Source: Pontederia crassipes | Taxonomy: Eukaryota > Streptophyta > Magnoliopsida > Commelinales > Pontederiaceae | Direction of reading: 5' to 3' | DNA: 64,000 nt | Assembly (NCBI GenBank): GCA_030549335.1 | Contig: JAUKPH010000017.1 | Location: 5,479,501-5,543,500, forward strand | Part shown: positions 10,722-22,198 of the stretch, piece by piece | How the letters are laid out: every line of letters begins with the position of its first letter | How positions within the stretch are numbered: the stretch's first letter is position 1 | The notes under the pieces: model-generated | Told to the model about the DNA's origin: nothing | The model's input: only the letters and a program-made list of their open reading frames with translations | The model's database searches: none | Made by a program: the position numbers and the translations under genes

Positions 10722-12167
10722 TGTAATGCCCCTAAAATCGCCCCTCCTGTCATGTAAGCAGTCAGGTTGATCCCGAGAGCGTTACACTGCCTACTACACT
10801 ATTGACTATGACCATTCAACAAAATGGCATACGTGACATTAATATAATGAGAAATATAATAAAATACTTTAATGCGAAAGTTTAAACATTGGAATGTCAA
10901 AAGACATTAATAGTTAATACAGTCGATAACAAGGCGGAAAAAATCACAACTAACAAGTTTAGACGAAAGTAGGTTCAATATGCGAAAGATCATGATGTCC
11001 ATGAATAACAAGTAATTCATAACACTGAATGAAATTGATAAGTTTTGACGATATGATTAGTCATGTGCAACATCCTCCAAACTCTAAGCACTTCCACACT
11101 TCATTGAGCAGCATTCTCATCTACAAAATTCCAATGCAGGGGAATCGAATACCCATGAGCAAAAAACCCAGTATAATAGTAATATAGACGGTGAAATAAG
11201 GATCAATGATAATCATATAACCAATGTATCAATGATGAACAATATTATACTTTGACTTTTATACATTGACTATAATAGATCGATACATCATGCTTTAATA
11301 ATATCAATATATGTACTCTGATTTTTACTATGACTATATTTTGTCTTTACTCTGCATTATCTTTACCATACCATGTTCCATGCTTCACTGTACCATATTC
11401 TATACTAAAATTATAAAAAAGCTCCTAAAATATACATGATCATGAAAGTGAAATGAAAGCATAAATCAAATATCATACATATTTATGAATGATATGAATT
11501 CATATTCTTATTGTAATGATACCTGGATATGATGACTTTAAAGTGAAACAGATATATCAAGATAATTATGTTTTGTTATGTTAAGAATGGATTGTTAGCA
11601 TGATGTAATGTCATACAAGGATTATGATATAATTGATGACATGTAAGAGAGGGAGAGGGAATCGCCGGAGCCGCAATGGGTGGTTGCCAAGAGAGGGAGA
11701 GGGAGTCGTCAAAGCCCGGAGCCAGAGATGGTGGTCATTAAAGCTGGAGTTGGTGGTTGCTGGAGCCGAGAGAGAGGAGAGGGATAGTGCCGGCGAGAGG
11801 TGAGAGATGGAAAGAGTTAGGGAGAGAGAAAAGTATATATAGAGGGTGTGAGAGAGAGAGAGAGTAAGAGAGGGAAAGTGAGAAAAATTAAACTTTCCGA
11901 TGAGTATAATCTTCGGTACTACTAAAGGCTACACCCGTCGGAAGGTTTAATATTATAATATTAAATATATACTTATATTTTATTATGAATATAATTATTA
12001 TGAAACGGTCGCAATCAGGGGCGAGACTCTCGCCCTTGGTCGGTCTTTTCTGGCCGATCTTCTTCTTCTTTTTTTTGAATTCAAATTAAATTTTAATTTC
12101 CTCATTAATTGCATTGATTTCCAAATTTTTAGTGTGGTTTCCTTATGTAGAATTTGCAGACGTTAAA
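10722..12167 (-). repeat. Gypsy 3' LTR (left), chimeric
   Basis: Starts tgtaatgcc at the target duplication. 10722-11404 and 12003-12167 match the right LTR, but the middle (about 11405-12002) does not; it matches the CACTA-related block at 9254-10113 instead. This makes the left LTR about 1 kb shorter than the right one. Confidence 0.8.
11405..12002. repeat. Copy of the neighbouring CACTA-related block inside the LTR
   Basis: The opening ataaaaaagctcctaaaa and the gagagggagaggga, gccggag and cttcggtactac strings recur in the same order as at 9254-10113, in the same orientation. Only one 265-bp unit is present here against two in the other block. No CACTA terminal repeat is found at its edges. 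Confidence 0.75.
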
Positions 12168-12190
12168 TTATTATCCCCTTAAAATAAAAT
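12168..12190 (-). promoter_or_regulatory. Polypurine tract of the gypsy element
   Basis: On the minus strand ttttaaggggataataa lies directly before the 3' LTR, the expected position of the plus-strand primer. Confidence 0.55.
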
Positions 12191-12199
12191 TCGTCTTCG

Positions 12200-12690
12200 A
12201 ATTTAGATAAGAATTAGGACTTACCGAATAGTTCAGAAAACTTCTCTCGCATTTCTGATTCTACTTCCCAAGTTGCCTCTTTTCCTTGGTGATGCTTCCA
12301 TGCCACTTTGGCCAATGATACTCTCTTTTTTCCCTTGCTAGTGTTTTTTATATTCTAGTATTTTCGTGGGTTGTTCTTCGTATGTCAGATTCTCCTTGAG
12401 ATTTGGTTCCTCAATTTGGATTGCGTTGGCGTAGTCATGCTTGTACATTCGGAATAGGGAGACGTGGAAGACATTGTGTACCAAGGCATACACCGGGGTA
12501 GGGTCAACCTGCATGCTGAGTCTCCAACCATATCAATATCTCAAATGGACCTACATACCTTGGAGTCAATTATTCATGCTTACAAAAATGCATCACTCCT
12601 TTGGTGGAAGAGACCTTAAGCAGGACTTGATCTCCCGCCTTGAATGTGTGTTCCCGACATTTCTTATCTGCATAGGCCTTCTGACGATCT
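12200..12690 (-). CDS. Gypsy chromodomain-like tail (fossil)
   Basis: Minus-strand translation shows an end like VAWKHHQGKEATWE followed by a short acidic helix, the signature of the chromodomain tail of plant chromoviruses, which directs integration to heterochromatin in this family. It is broken. Confidence 0.6.
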
Positions 12691-13560
12691 TAAGCTGACT
12701 TCATCATCTTTTTTATGAGTTCAACCCTGTCTGTGTACTCTTGGATCTGCTTCTGTAATTTCGCGCTCAAGATCTTTCTCTCGTCCACTTCGCCCCAACA
12801 TGCCGAAGAGCGACATGGTCGACCATACAATGCTTTAAAGGGAAACATTTTTATACTAGCATGGAAATTGTTGTTGTAGGAGAACTCTATGAGAGGTAGG
12901 TGTTTGTCCCAGTTGCCATGCCAATTCAGTGCACATGCCCTGAGCATATCTTCTAACGTCTGAATGGTCCTCTCTAATTGACTGTCGGTCTGATGATGGA
13001 AGGTTGTACTATAGCGAAGGCTCGTCCTAAAGGCATTCTGAAGACTCTTTTAGAATTTTGATGTGAATATGGGACCTCTATCAGACACGATGGTTGATGG
13101 GATCCCATGAAGTCTAACAATCTCCTGCACGTATAGATACATTAGACTTTCAAGAGATTATTTTACCTTGGTGGGTAGGAAGTGAGCCGATTTAGTGAGT
13201 CGGTCCACTACTACCCAGATTGCATCATGCCCCTTTTGAGTCCGGGGTAAATCCGTGATGAAGTCCATCGATATCTCTTCCCACTTCTACTGTGGGATGT
13301 CAAGACTCTTTAAGGTCCCATGAGGTTTTTGATGTTCCACCTTGATCTGTTGGCAAACTATGCACCTGGAGACGTATTCTACGATCTCCTTCTTCATATC
13401 TGGCCACCAAAAACTTCTCTACACATCCTTGTACATTTTTATACTCCCTAGGTGAATTGCAAACTCGGACTTATGGCATTCGTTTAAGATTTCTCTTCGT
13501 AATTCAGGATTATTCGGTACCCATAAGTGATCACAGTACCTTATGCCATCATCTGTCGAG
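12690..13560 (-). CDS. Gypsy integrase (fossil)
   Basis: Minus-strand pieces show a zinc-binding H/C region (CIVCQQIK), the core around [10 protein letters not shown] and [13 protein letters not shown], and the distal [11 protein letters not shown] and ALYGRPCRS motifs, in the order found in Ty3/gypsy integrases. Broken in several places. Confidence 0.8.
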
Positions 13561-13799
13561 ATATTAAAGTTTGTAGTCTCAAGACTAGTCTATATCATCA
13601 TAGTCTGATAGTTTGTATACTTTACTTGTGCTTCAATGATTCTTCCTATAATGTCTGGTACTATACGCTGCATCATCATCAATGACCCATCATGTCTAAC
13701 CCTTGGCGTCCACTTGAAAAGTTCTTCCATCATTTTGAATTATCGAATACGCATGAAGGCGATAGATCCTTCCCACTTTCGACTAAGTGCATATGCTAC

Positions 13800-15229
13800 T
13801 GAGTTTGCTTTACCAGGATGGTAGTTGATAGCGAACTCATATTCCTTTAAGAACTCCATCAATCGTCTTTGGCGCATATTCAGATCCTTTTGTGTGAAAA
13901 CGTACTTCAAGCTCTTTTAGTCAATGTAGACCACAAATTCTTCTTCATACATGTAATGACGTCAAAGCTTGAGGGCAAACACGACTGCTGCCAATTCGAG
14001 ATCGTGTGTTGGATAATTGACATCATGTTTCTTCAGTTGTCTGGATGCGTATGCCACTACTTTTCCATGTTGCATCAATACGCACCCCAATACCGTACCA
14101 CTAGCATCACTGTAAACTACGTAACCACCGTTGCCCGATGATAACGTCAGGATTGGTGCTGAAGTTAGTCGTTTCTTTAATTCTTGAAAGCTTTCTTCAC
14201 ACTTGGTCGACCAGATAAACTTTTATCCTTTCTTTGTGAGCTTGGTCAATGGTAATGCTATTCTGGAGAAATCTTTAATGAAGCGTCTGTAGTAGCCTGC
14301 TAGACCAAGGAAGTTTCTGATCTCACATTACATTTTGTTTAACTTTTCTCCTTTCGATTGTGACCAGTTAGATATTACTTCCACCTTTGCTGGGTCGATT
14401 GCGATTCCATCTTTGGAGACGATGTGGCCAAAGAGCATCATCTCTTCTAATCAAAATTTGCATTTGAAAAATTTTACATATAGTTTCTTTGTTCGCAAAG
14501 TCTCCAATACTATCCTCTGATGTTTCATGTGTTGCTCTATGCTTGGCGAGTAGATGAGAATATCGTCGATGAAGATAATTACGAACTTATCCAGATGAAG
14601 ACAATTACGAACATATAGTTCATGAATGCTGTCGGGACATTTGTTAACCCAAACGGCATTACCAGAAACTCGTAATGTCCATACCGTGACCTGAAGGTTG
14701 TCTTTGGGATGTCTTCTTCTGCTACCCTTAGCTGATGATATCTGCTCCTCAAATCAATCTTGGAGAAAACCTTTGCTTTGGACAACTGATCAAATAAGTC
14801 GTCGATGCGAGGTAGCGGGTACTTGTTCTTTATTGTGACTTTATTTAACATTTTGTGGTCGATACAAAGTCTTAATGATCCATCCTTCTTTTTGACGAAG
14901 AGGATTGGTGCACCCCATGGTGAGACACTAGGCCTGATGAAGTCTTTGTCCAGCAGCTCTTGAATCTGGTCCTTCAATTTTTTTATCTCTGTTGGGGTCA
15001 TGCGGTATGGAGCTTTGGAGATCGGTGCTGTGCCACGTGTCACTTTAATATGAAAGTCTATCTCTCTTCTAGACGATAGACCACTAACGTCATCAGGAGA
15101 TACATTAGAAAATTTCCTTACAACCTCTATGTCTTGAGGGATCTTGGCTGGCTCTGCTATCTTGGTAATTCTTGTCAGATAATCTTTACACCCCTTTTGG
15201 AGTAATTTATGTGCCTTCATGACAGACAC
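13800..15229 (-). CDS. Gypsy reverse transcriptase and RNase H (fossil)
   Basis: The minus strand encodes the RT opening APYRMTPTE, then [44 protein letters not shown] and MPFGLTN, standard Ty3/gypsy RT blocks, followed (toward 13800) by RNase H-like sequence. Broken. Confidence 0.85.
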
Positions 15230-15466
15230 TATAATTTTTTGTTCCTTCTGTGCAATGCCTCTGACAATGATTTTGTCTGTACTCTGTGTACCTATAATTA
15301 TCTTCTTTTGCTTATATAATATAGAAGCATCGTGAGAGGTTAGTCAATCCATGCATAAAATTATATCATAATCTCCCATAAGGATAATGATAAGATTTGC
15401 ATGGAAGTTCTTTTTATCTATCTCTATGGATACATTAGAGAGATACTTTGTGGTAATTATGGTTCC

Positions 15467-15652
15467 TTATGGGGTGAGTATATTCATCTTATGATCTACG
15501 TTCATTGTAGTTAACCCTAATGTATGGGCACACTCTTCAAATATAAAGGAATATGAGGCACCAGAATCGAATAATACTATAGTGGATAGTTCAGCTACGA
15601 ATAGCATATCTCGAATGACCTTAGCGTCATTCAGTGGAGCGCCCTCTACCAA
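15467..15652 (-). CDS. Gypsy aspartic protease (fossil)
   Basis: A short minus-strand frame includes VLFDSGASYSFI, the D-S/T-G-A active-site motif of retrotransposon proteases. It lies between the gag zinc knuckle and RT, as expected. Confidence 0.75.
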   Translation of the reverse strand: MVEGAPLNDAKVIRDMLFVAELSTIVLFDSGASYSFIFEECAHTLGLTTMNVDHKMNILTP

Positions 15653-15679
15653 GTTGAAGAGTCTTCCTTGTACTAGTTA

Positions 15680-16560
15680 TTGTTGCCCACGTCTTGGGCA
15701 GTTCACTGCGATGTGACCCATTCCACCGCAGTGAAAGCATGCTCCAGTCTTCATGCGGCATTCCCCTGCATGAGTCCTGCCACAAGTGTTGTATAAGATC
15801 TGCTCACCTTGTGCGGGTGGTGCTTGAGGGGCTCTGGGAGGCTGTTGCCTCTGCTGCTGGGCTGAGCGCCTTGGTGCTTGCTGAGGGGGCCTTGGGTTCT
15901 GTTGTTGATGTTGCGATTGCTGTTACTATGGGGAAGGAGCTTGTTGTGGAGGATGGTAAGACTGTTGTTGCGGACGGTTGTTTTGCTGAAGCGCTGGGTA
16001 AGAGCGGGGCCGATTATCCCATCGTTGCTGCTGACGGTTATTCCCTCTAACTTGTTGTTGCTGCTGTAAACTCTGTCCTACGTCTTGTTGGATCATCTTG
16101 TCCTTCTGAAGGTCATGATAGTCCTTTTAGGTCAGTGTAGCCAAACTGACCACCTCATTCAGGGTTTTGCAATTCCCTGATCTTGTCTGGGACATTAAGG
16201 CGGGGTTCAGTCCATCAACAAAGCGCTTCGTTACATCTTGTTCATCCATAATCAGCTTGGAGTATTTTCTCAGTCGGACAAACTTTGTCATATATTGGGA
16301 TATTGTCATGGTCCCTTACTCCAAGTTCAGAAACTCTTTCTACTTCAAATCCCTTTGGAACTTAGGAAAGAAGCGCGCCTCAAATGCCTTGCGGAAGTCC
16401 TCCCAGGCAACAACTCTGACTTCCGGAAAGCTGGTGGCTTTCTTTGCCTTCCACCATTCTTTCACATTTTTTTGGAGAGTGTCTCCACCGAACAGCACCT
16501 TCTTATTTTCAAGGACGTCTAGAATGTCGAACTTATCCTCTATTATTTCCATCTATTGTT
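15680..16560 (-). CDS. Gypsy gag (fossil)
   Basis: Minus-strand frames contain FRKAFEARFFPK and LVSIAT-type capsid sequence, and a CCHC zinc knuckle (CFHCGGMGHIAVNC) at about 15700-15745 after a glutamine-rich linker. The family uses gag to package its RNA. Broken. Confidence 0.7.
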
Positions 16561-17012
16561 AGGTTACTTCTATGCCCCCTTCTCCATTGAACATCAGAGG
16601 TTTCGACCTCCAAAACTCTTGTATCATGCAGGGAAGAGAAACTTGTCATCCTTGCTGCACTAGTGGTTCAAGCGGAGGAAGAGAATGTGGAGGTGGAGGA
16701 GGAAAAGATGCAGATGGGGGAATGAAAGGGGTCTCCCCTTCATTAGGTATCTCATTTTCACTAGTGGACGCTTATGATCTTCTTTAAGGAGACATCTATA
16801 AAAAGACCATGTGAATATTTGAGAAATAGCATATAACCAAATATCTTTAATCAAAATAAAAATCTTATATCATAGTTGAGACCTTATGGCTCAATATCCG
16901 CTTAAAACAAAGGTCAATCTCATTGTAGTGTTAGTCAAAACAAAGCATAAGGATTCGTTTAAGGCACACTAAGGCCTTCCACATCAAGAAACATCAGACA
17001 TTAATCATTATG

Positions 17013-17261
17013 TCACGAAGTTTCCCTAGGTTCGTCCTTGGAGATTCTGTTGCGCTTAGGATAATTTAGGCATTCACACTCGAAATGCCCAAATTGTGCA
17101 CAGTAACTGCAATATGGCTCTAGGTCTTCTTCCTGACTTATAGGACTGCCCGAGCGTATCTCTGCGCCTATTTGCTCCATAATTTGTATCTCTCTTCTTT
17201 GTTCTCTTTCTTGAGACGTCTCAATTAGTGGGAAAGGTAACACTGGATGGTTATTCTCCAC
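17013..17261 (-). CDS. Extra zinc-knuckle frame upstream of gag
   Basis: An 82-residue minus-strand frame between the 5' LTR and gag contains YCSYCAQFGHFECEC, a CX2CX4HX4C zinc knuckle. This is unusual because the gag knuckle already exists downstream at 15700. It may be a remnant of an additional leader frame or a piece of another gag; it sits inside a decayed element. Confidence 0.4.
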   Translation of the reverse strand: MENNHPVLPFPLIETSQEREQRREIQIMEQIGAEIRSGSPISQEEDLEPYCSYCAQFGHFECECLNYPKRNRISKDEPRETS

Positions 17262-17637
17262 GCTCTCTAAATCAGAGTGCTCCTGTACTTCTAAAGCTGG
17301 AGTGGTGGCATCGCACGATCACTGTCGCATCCACGACCATGTCCACACCCTTGTGCCTATTGAGCCAGTGAAGTTGGGGATGCATAATTTCTTCCTGTAC
17401 CCAGAAAATTTTGTGTCCACCACGTACTACTCTAGATGTTATGTGGCGCGGAGGCATCTATCAAAATGAGTTAACTCAATAATATAAGTATCATCTACAT
17501 GAGAATGTACTTAGTACTTACCCGAGGAGTGGAGCCACAGATGCCTGAGAAGCTTGCACATAACTCTACTTGAAGCTATGAAATAATATGAATGAATCTC
17601 TACTCTACTATGATCAATGAGGGAGCCAAGAACTTCG

Positions 17638-17652
17638 GGTCTGATATCAAAC
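17638..17652 (-). promoter_or_regulatory. tRNA primer-binding site of the gypsy element
   Basis: On the minus strand, gtttgatatcagacc directly follows the 5' LTR and resembles the tggtatcagagc complement of initiator-Met tRNA. Confidence 0.6.
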
Positions 17653-20147
17653 TATAACGCCTCCAAAATCATCCCTCCTGCCACGTAGACAGTCGGGTTG
17701 ACCCCGAAAGCATTACATTGCCTACTACACTATTGACTATGGCCATTCAACAAAATGATATATGTGGCATCAATATAATGAGAAATATAATCAAATACTT
17801 TAATGCGGAAGTTTAAACGTTGGAATGTCAAGAGACATCAATAGTTAATATAGTCGATAACAAGGTGGAAAAAATCACAACTAACAAGTTCAGAAGAAAG
17901 TAGGTTCGATATGCGGAAGATCATGATGTCCATGAATAACAAGTAATTCATAACACTGAATGAATTTGATAAGTTTTGACGATATGATTAGTCATGTGCA
18001 ACATCCTCCAAGCTCTGAGCACTTCCACATCTCATTGAGCAGCATTCTCACCTGCAAAATTCCAATGCAGGGGAATCGAATACCCATGAGCAAAAAGCCA
18101 AGTACAATAGCAATATAGATGGTGAAATAAGAATCAATGATAATCAAACCAATGTATCAATGATGAATAATACTGTACTTTGACTTCTATACATTGACTA
18201 TAATGGATCGATACATCATGCTTTAACAATATTAATATATGTACTCTAATTTTTACTATGACTATAGTTTGTCTTTACTCTACATTATCTTTACAATATC
18301 ATGTTTCATGTGTTCACTATACCATATTATATAATGTACAATACTTTACTTTGCAGTTGCATTGGTATGAGTTACACTATATCTTTTACGTTACTATAAT
18401 ATCCTTAAAGTTAATTGTCCTATGCGAGCTCGACTTTATTAGATTGGGATGTTAGAGGTGCCTCTATAAATCTGTAAAGCCAGTAAGCCCATAAAGGGGA
18501 AGGGGTGTGACAATGCATCATTCAGTTCGGAATGTAGGTGGGAGATGACGTACACCCCAAGAACAGTGGTCATTTAAGAACCTGTAGGTTCACTGTCTCC
18601 TCAATTAGCTACATGTCCCTCTAGCTCAATACTATCTTATCTGGGGAAAGGAGTGTGACCATTGCATCATCCTTTTCGAGATAGTGAAAGAGGCCCTGTA
18701 GTCTCAGGAACAGTGATCATTTAAGACCAGTAGGTTCGCTGTCCCCTCAACTAACTACCTACCCCTCTTTGTACCATACTCTGATCTTTGTTCCATACTT
18801 TGGGGTGGTATATAACATTTCGTGTCTTTATCTTTATTTTATTTATCTTTGCTTATCATGTAATCTATGAATCAGGATCCAAATGGGCATAAATCTCTGT
18901 ACAATAGGATCAGCCAGTATAGGAGAACTGGTTAGAGTCTCTGATTATGATTTATGAGTCGGACTCAAATCAGGTCAGAATCCGATTCGATCTATGTCAA
19001 TATCAACACTAATTCTATGTCTCTCTATATTTTTGGATGGGTCGAACCGGTTGGTTCAGATCGATGGGTCTGACTGAACCGAATGATTTGAACCGACTAG
19101 TTTGACTTGGACCATTTGACCGCTAATTGGAACTTGGACCGATTGACCGCTAACTGGACCGGTCGACCGTTCCTTGACATCGGTCGACCGGTTCTCTTGA
19201 ATCAGTCGACCCTTATTGCACGCATAGAATCAGTCGATCGATTGCTCTAGGATTAGTTGACCGTACTGATGATCGATCGACCAGTCGTAAACATCGTGAG
19301 GACACGCACTACGCGTCGGATCGATCGACCGTCGGGGAGATCGGTCGACCGATCGCGAGGTTTGCTCTGTCCAGTAAGAGGCAGATCGGTCGACCGCTCT
19401 GGTGAGACCGGTCGACCGATCGAAGGAACTCTTGCGAGTTACTCGCACAGATCGGTGGACCGTTAATAAAATCAATCGATCGGTCCCTGCGATAAAATAG
19501 GACCGTCGGACTTCGTTCTCGATTCCGGCGATCTTTCGGGCATCAAATCATCACGACATGAATACAAAAAATGTAGATAATCATCTCAGGATCATGTTGG
19601 ACTTAGACAATCCTGTGCATTAAACAATCCGTATTTCTTCGTCTTGGGATTTAGAACGCTAAGTACCTCTGTTCATTGGTTTTTAGATTCGTCGGCGAGT
19701 TGTACATCGATTCTGAGGTCGCCGATCGTTCCTGATCGGCGAGGGGAGTTCGTCTGGCTTCTGTGTACGCTACAGGAGACTCGTTGTGTGTCGAAGAGCT
19801 GTCGGTTGTTGCGATCGTCATCGGGCTCTATTTCGCACATCCGTCGGGGTCGCGGAAGAAGAAAAGAAGAAGAAGACGAGAACGGAGGGGAGAGCGGCGG
19901 CCGGGCAGAAGGGAATACAAAGGGGGCGAGGGCGTCCTCCTCTCGCCACTTTATAGTCCCGGCCGACCCTTGGTCGGTCGAATTTGGAAATTGCCACGAT
20001 CAGGGGCGAGACTCTCGCACCTGGTCGGCCGTTTTGGGCCGTTCTTCTTCTTTTTTGAATTCGAATTAAATTTTGATGTCCTCATTAATTGCATTGATTT
20101 CCAAATTTTTAGTGTGGTTTCCTTATGTAGAATTTGCAGACGTTACA
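17653..20147 (-). repeat. Gypsy 5' LTR (right), 2.5 kb
   Basis: Begins on the minus strand with TGTAACGTCTGC and ends at 17653. It contains a two-unit repeat of about 140 bp at 18480-18760 (marked by gtgtgac...gcatcat and gtaggttc) and a GGTCGACCG-rich minisatellite at 19080-19490. A GC-rich 19640-20000 portion holds the likely transcribed leader. Confidence 0.85.
19080..19490. repeat. Palindromic minisatellite (tcggtcgaccg) in the LTR
   Basis: About a dozen degenerate copies of atcggtcgaccg occur every 20-40 bp. The core GGTCGACC is self-complementary, so each unit can form a small cruciform. It lies inside the gypsy right LTR and is absent from the rearranged left LTR. Confidence 0.8.
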
Positions 20148-20352
20148 TTGATAAAGTAGAGTTGCCTCTAGGCTTTCTTGATAAAAAGTATTGAGACGAA
20201 TTATACGAATTTAAATAATTTATGCACCTTCCCTTTCAGTTGCAATATAGAGATCTTGTTAAGTTCACTTTTGTTAGAGACATATATCAAAAAAGTCAAG
20301 TACCAATTGGATATCACAATCTTGATAGTTCAATAAAATAATCTATGACTCT

Positions 20353-21150
20353 CACTACAAGAAAATTGCCATTTTCCGATGGGCAATTTCCGACGGATAG
20401 AAATCCGTTGCAATTTGCGACGGATTTTGCGACGATTTCATTTTCGACGGATTTTTCGACGATTACAATCGTCGAAAATGAAAATAATAGATTATGTAAT
20501 TAGTTATATTATTATTTTATTTTTTGACATTTAGGAACGTCGATATTTTCGACGGATATCCATCCGTCGCAATTTTCGATGGATTTTTTGACAGTTACGA
20601 TCGTCGGAAATAAAAATATAAATTATTTAATTTGTTATGTTATTATTTTATTTTTGATGATTACTATTTTCGACGGATATCCATCCGTCGCAATTTTCAA
20701 TGGATTTTTTGACTGTTATGATCGTGGGAAATGAAAATAATAAATTATATAATTTGTTATATTATTATTTTATTTTTCGACGATTAGGAACGTCGATATT
20801 TCCGACGGATATCCATCCGTTGCAAAACCCGCCGCAATTTTCGACGATCGTAACTATCGGTAAATTTATAATAATATAATATGATGAGTATTTTATTAAT
20901 ATAATTTGCGACAGTCCAAACCATCGCAATTTTCGACGGTTCCGACCGTCGGTAAATTATCGACTGTTCAAATCATCGATAAAATAAAAAATAAACATTA
21001 TATATAACTAAATATAATATTTTATTTTTATAATTAAATAATTTTTGACAATCACAGTCGTCGATAATTTTAAAAATAATTAATATTTACTTTTCCGACG
21101 GCCAGAGTCGTCGGTAATTAAAATTTCGTTATCCCGTTTTCTCAACTTTT

Positions 21151-21185
<35 letters not shown>

Positions 21186-22198
21186 ACCCCTCTATCCTCT
21201 CCCTCTCTCTCTCCCGGCCAGCGAGTCTCTGACCAGACGTCGTCATCGACCGCCGGCGACCCTCTCCCGCCGGTGTCTCTCTCTCTATCTCCCTCTGGCC
21301 CGGACCGTCAGGCGGCCGGATCCAGCCCCCAGCGGCCAGATCCGACCCCCAGGTAGTCGGATCCGACCCCCAGTGGCCGGATCTGACCCCCAGTGGCCGG
21401 ATCCGACCGTGGATGTTCGGATCCTGCCCCCAGCGTCCGGACCCGACCTCTGGCGGCCGTTTGGCTGCCGGATCCGGCCGCTCGGTCGCCAGCGGCTGGA
21501 TCCAGTCGCGAGCGGCCTGGCGGCCGTCTCGGCCGGATCCAGCCATCGACCATCGGCGACTCTCTCTCTTCCTCTCCCTCCGGCCCGGACTGCCAGGCGG
21601 CCGGATCCGGCCGTGGGCGTTCGGATCCGGCCCTCAGTGGCTGGATCCCGTGGGCGTTCGAATCCGGCCTCTGGCGACCGCCTGGCGGCCGAATCCGGCC
21701 ACAGGTGTCCGTATCGGACGAATCCAGCCGCAGGCGGCGGGCCAGCCGCTCGGCCGCTAGACCGCTGGCGGCCGGATCTCGACCGCTAGCTTTCGGATTG
21801 CCCACTGGCGGCCGAATCTGGCTGCCGACCGACTAATTTTTTTTAATATTATAAAATTTCTTTGCGGCAGTTTCGACCATCGAAACTTCGGCGGTCGTCG
21901 GGCGACCGCCAAAATTTTTGCCGAGAGCGACTACCATCGAAGTTTTTGACGGTTTTGTCGACCGCCGCAAATATCGGCGATCACGACCATCAAATTTTTT
22001 ATGATTTCGTCGATCGTCGCGAATATCGACGGTCGTGGCCGTCAAAATTTCCGACAGTTCTTTCCCAATCGTCGGTAATTAATTTGCGACGACCCATTTT
22101 CGGACGAATGTGATTCCGTCGAAAATGACCTTTTCGACGATTTTGGAGGAAATTACAAACGGTCTGGACCGTCTATAATTCCCCTTTTTCTTGTAGTG
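20353..22198. mobile_element. Non-autonomous CACTA (En/Spm) element, complete ends
   Basis: Starts CACTACAAGAAAATTGCC at 20353 and ends CCTTTTTCTTGTAGTG at 22198, perfect CACTA-type termini over the first 13 bases apart from an added base. Flanking triplets are tct (20350-20352) and tcg (22199-22201), a near match to the 3-bp duplication of the family. Both flanks carry dense subterminal repeats of cgacggat/atccgtcg. The core has a TA-repeat and TATA-like stretch (21152-21182), a pyrimidine-rich leader and a GC-rich minisatellite. No transposase; it needs one supplied in trans. Confidence 0.85.
21290..21830. repeat. GC-rich gccggatccg minisatellite in the CACTA core
   Basis: More than twenty degenerate copies of ggccggatccg, a largely self-complementary unit, are spaced 15-30 bp apart. 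All six frames are open for long runs because the repeat avoids stops; these frames are not genes. Confidence 0.8.

Larger units (their letters stand above)
10722..20147 (-). mobile_element. Ty3/gypsy chromovirus (Tekay/Del-like), old and broken
   Basis: A complete-span LTR retrotransposon in minus orientation, bounded by the 5-bp duplication ttgat (10717-10721 and 20148-20152). The 3' LTR is 10722-12167 and the 5' LTR is 17653-20147. Coding order on the minus strand is gag, aspartic protease, reverse transcriptase, RNase H, integrase and a chromodomain-like tail, the Ty3/gypsy order. A tRNA-iMet-type primer site follows the 5' LTR and a purine tract precedes the 3' LTR. The LTRs differ at many positions (more than one in ten by eye in the first 100 bp), mostly transitions, so the insertion is old. 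The frames are interrupted many times; it is a fossil. Confidence 0.9.

Noticed and set aside
19230-19475. Arg/Ser-rich open frames on both strands
   Set aside because: Products of the GGTCGACC minisatellite in the LTR.
21142-21836. Several long overlapping open frames in the GC-rich CACTA core
   Set aside because: They are translations of the gccggatccg minisatellite in different phases; no domain, start context or codon pattern supports a protein.
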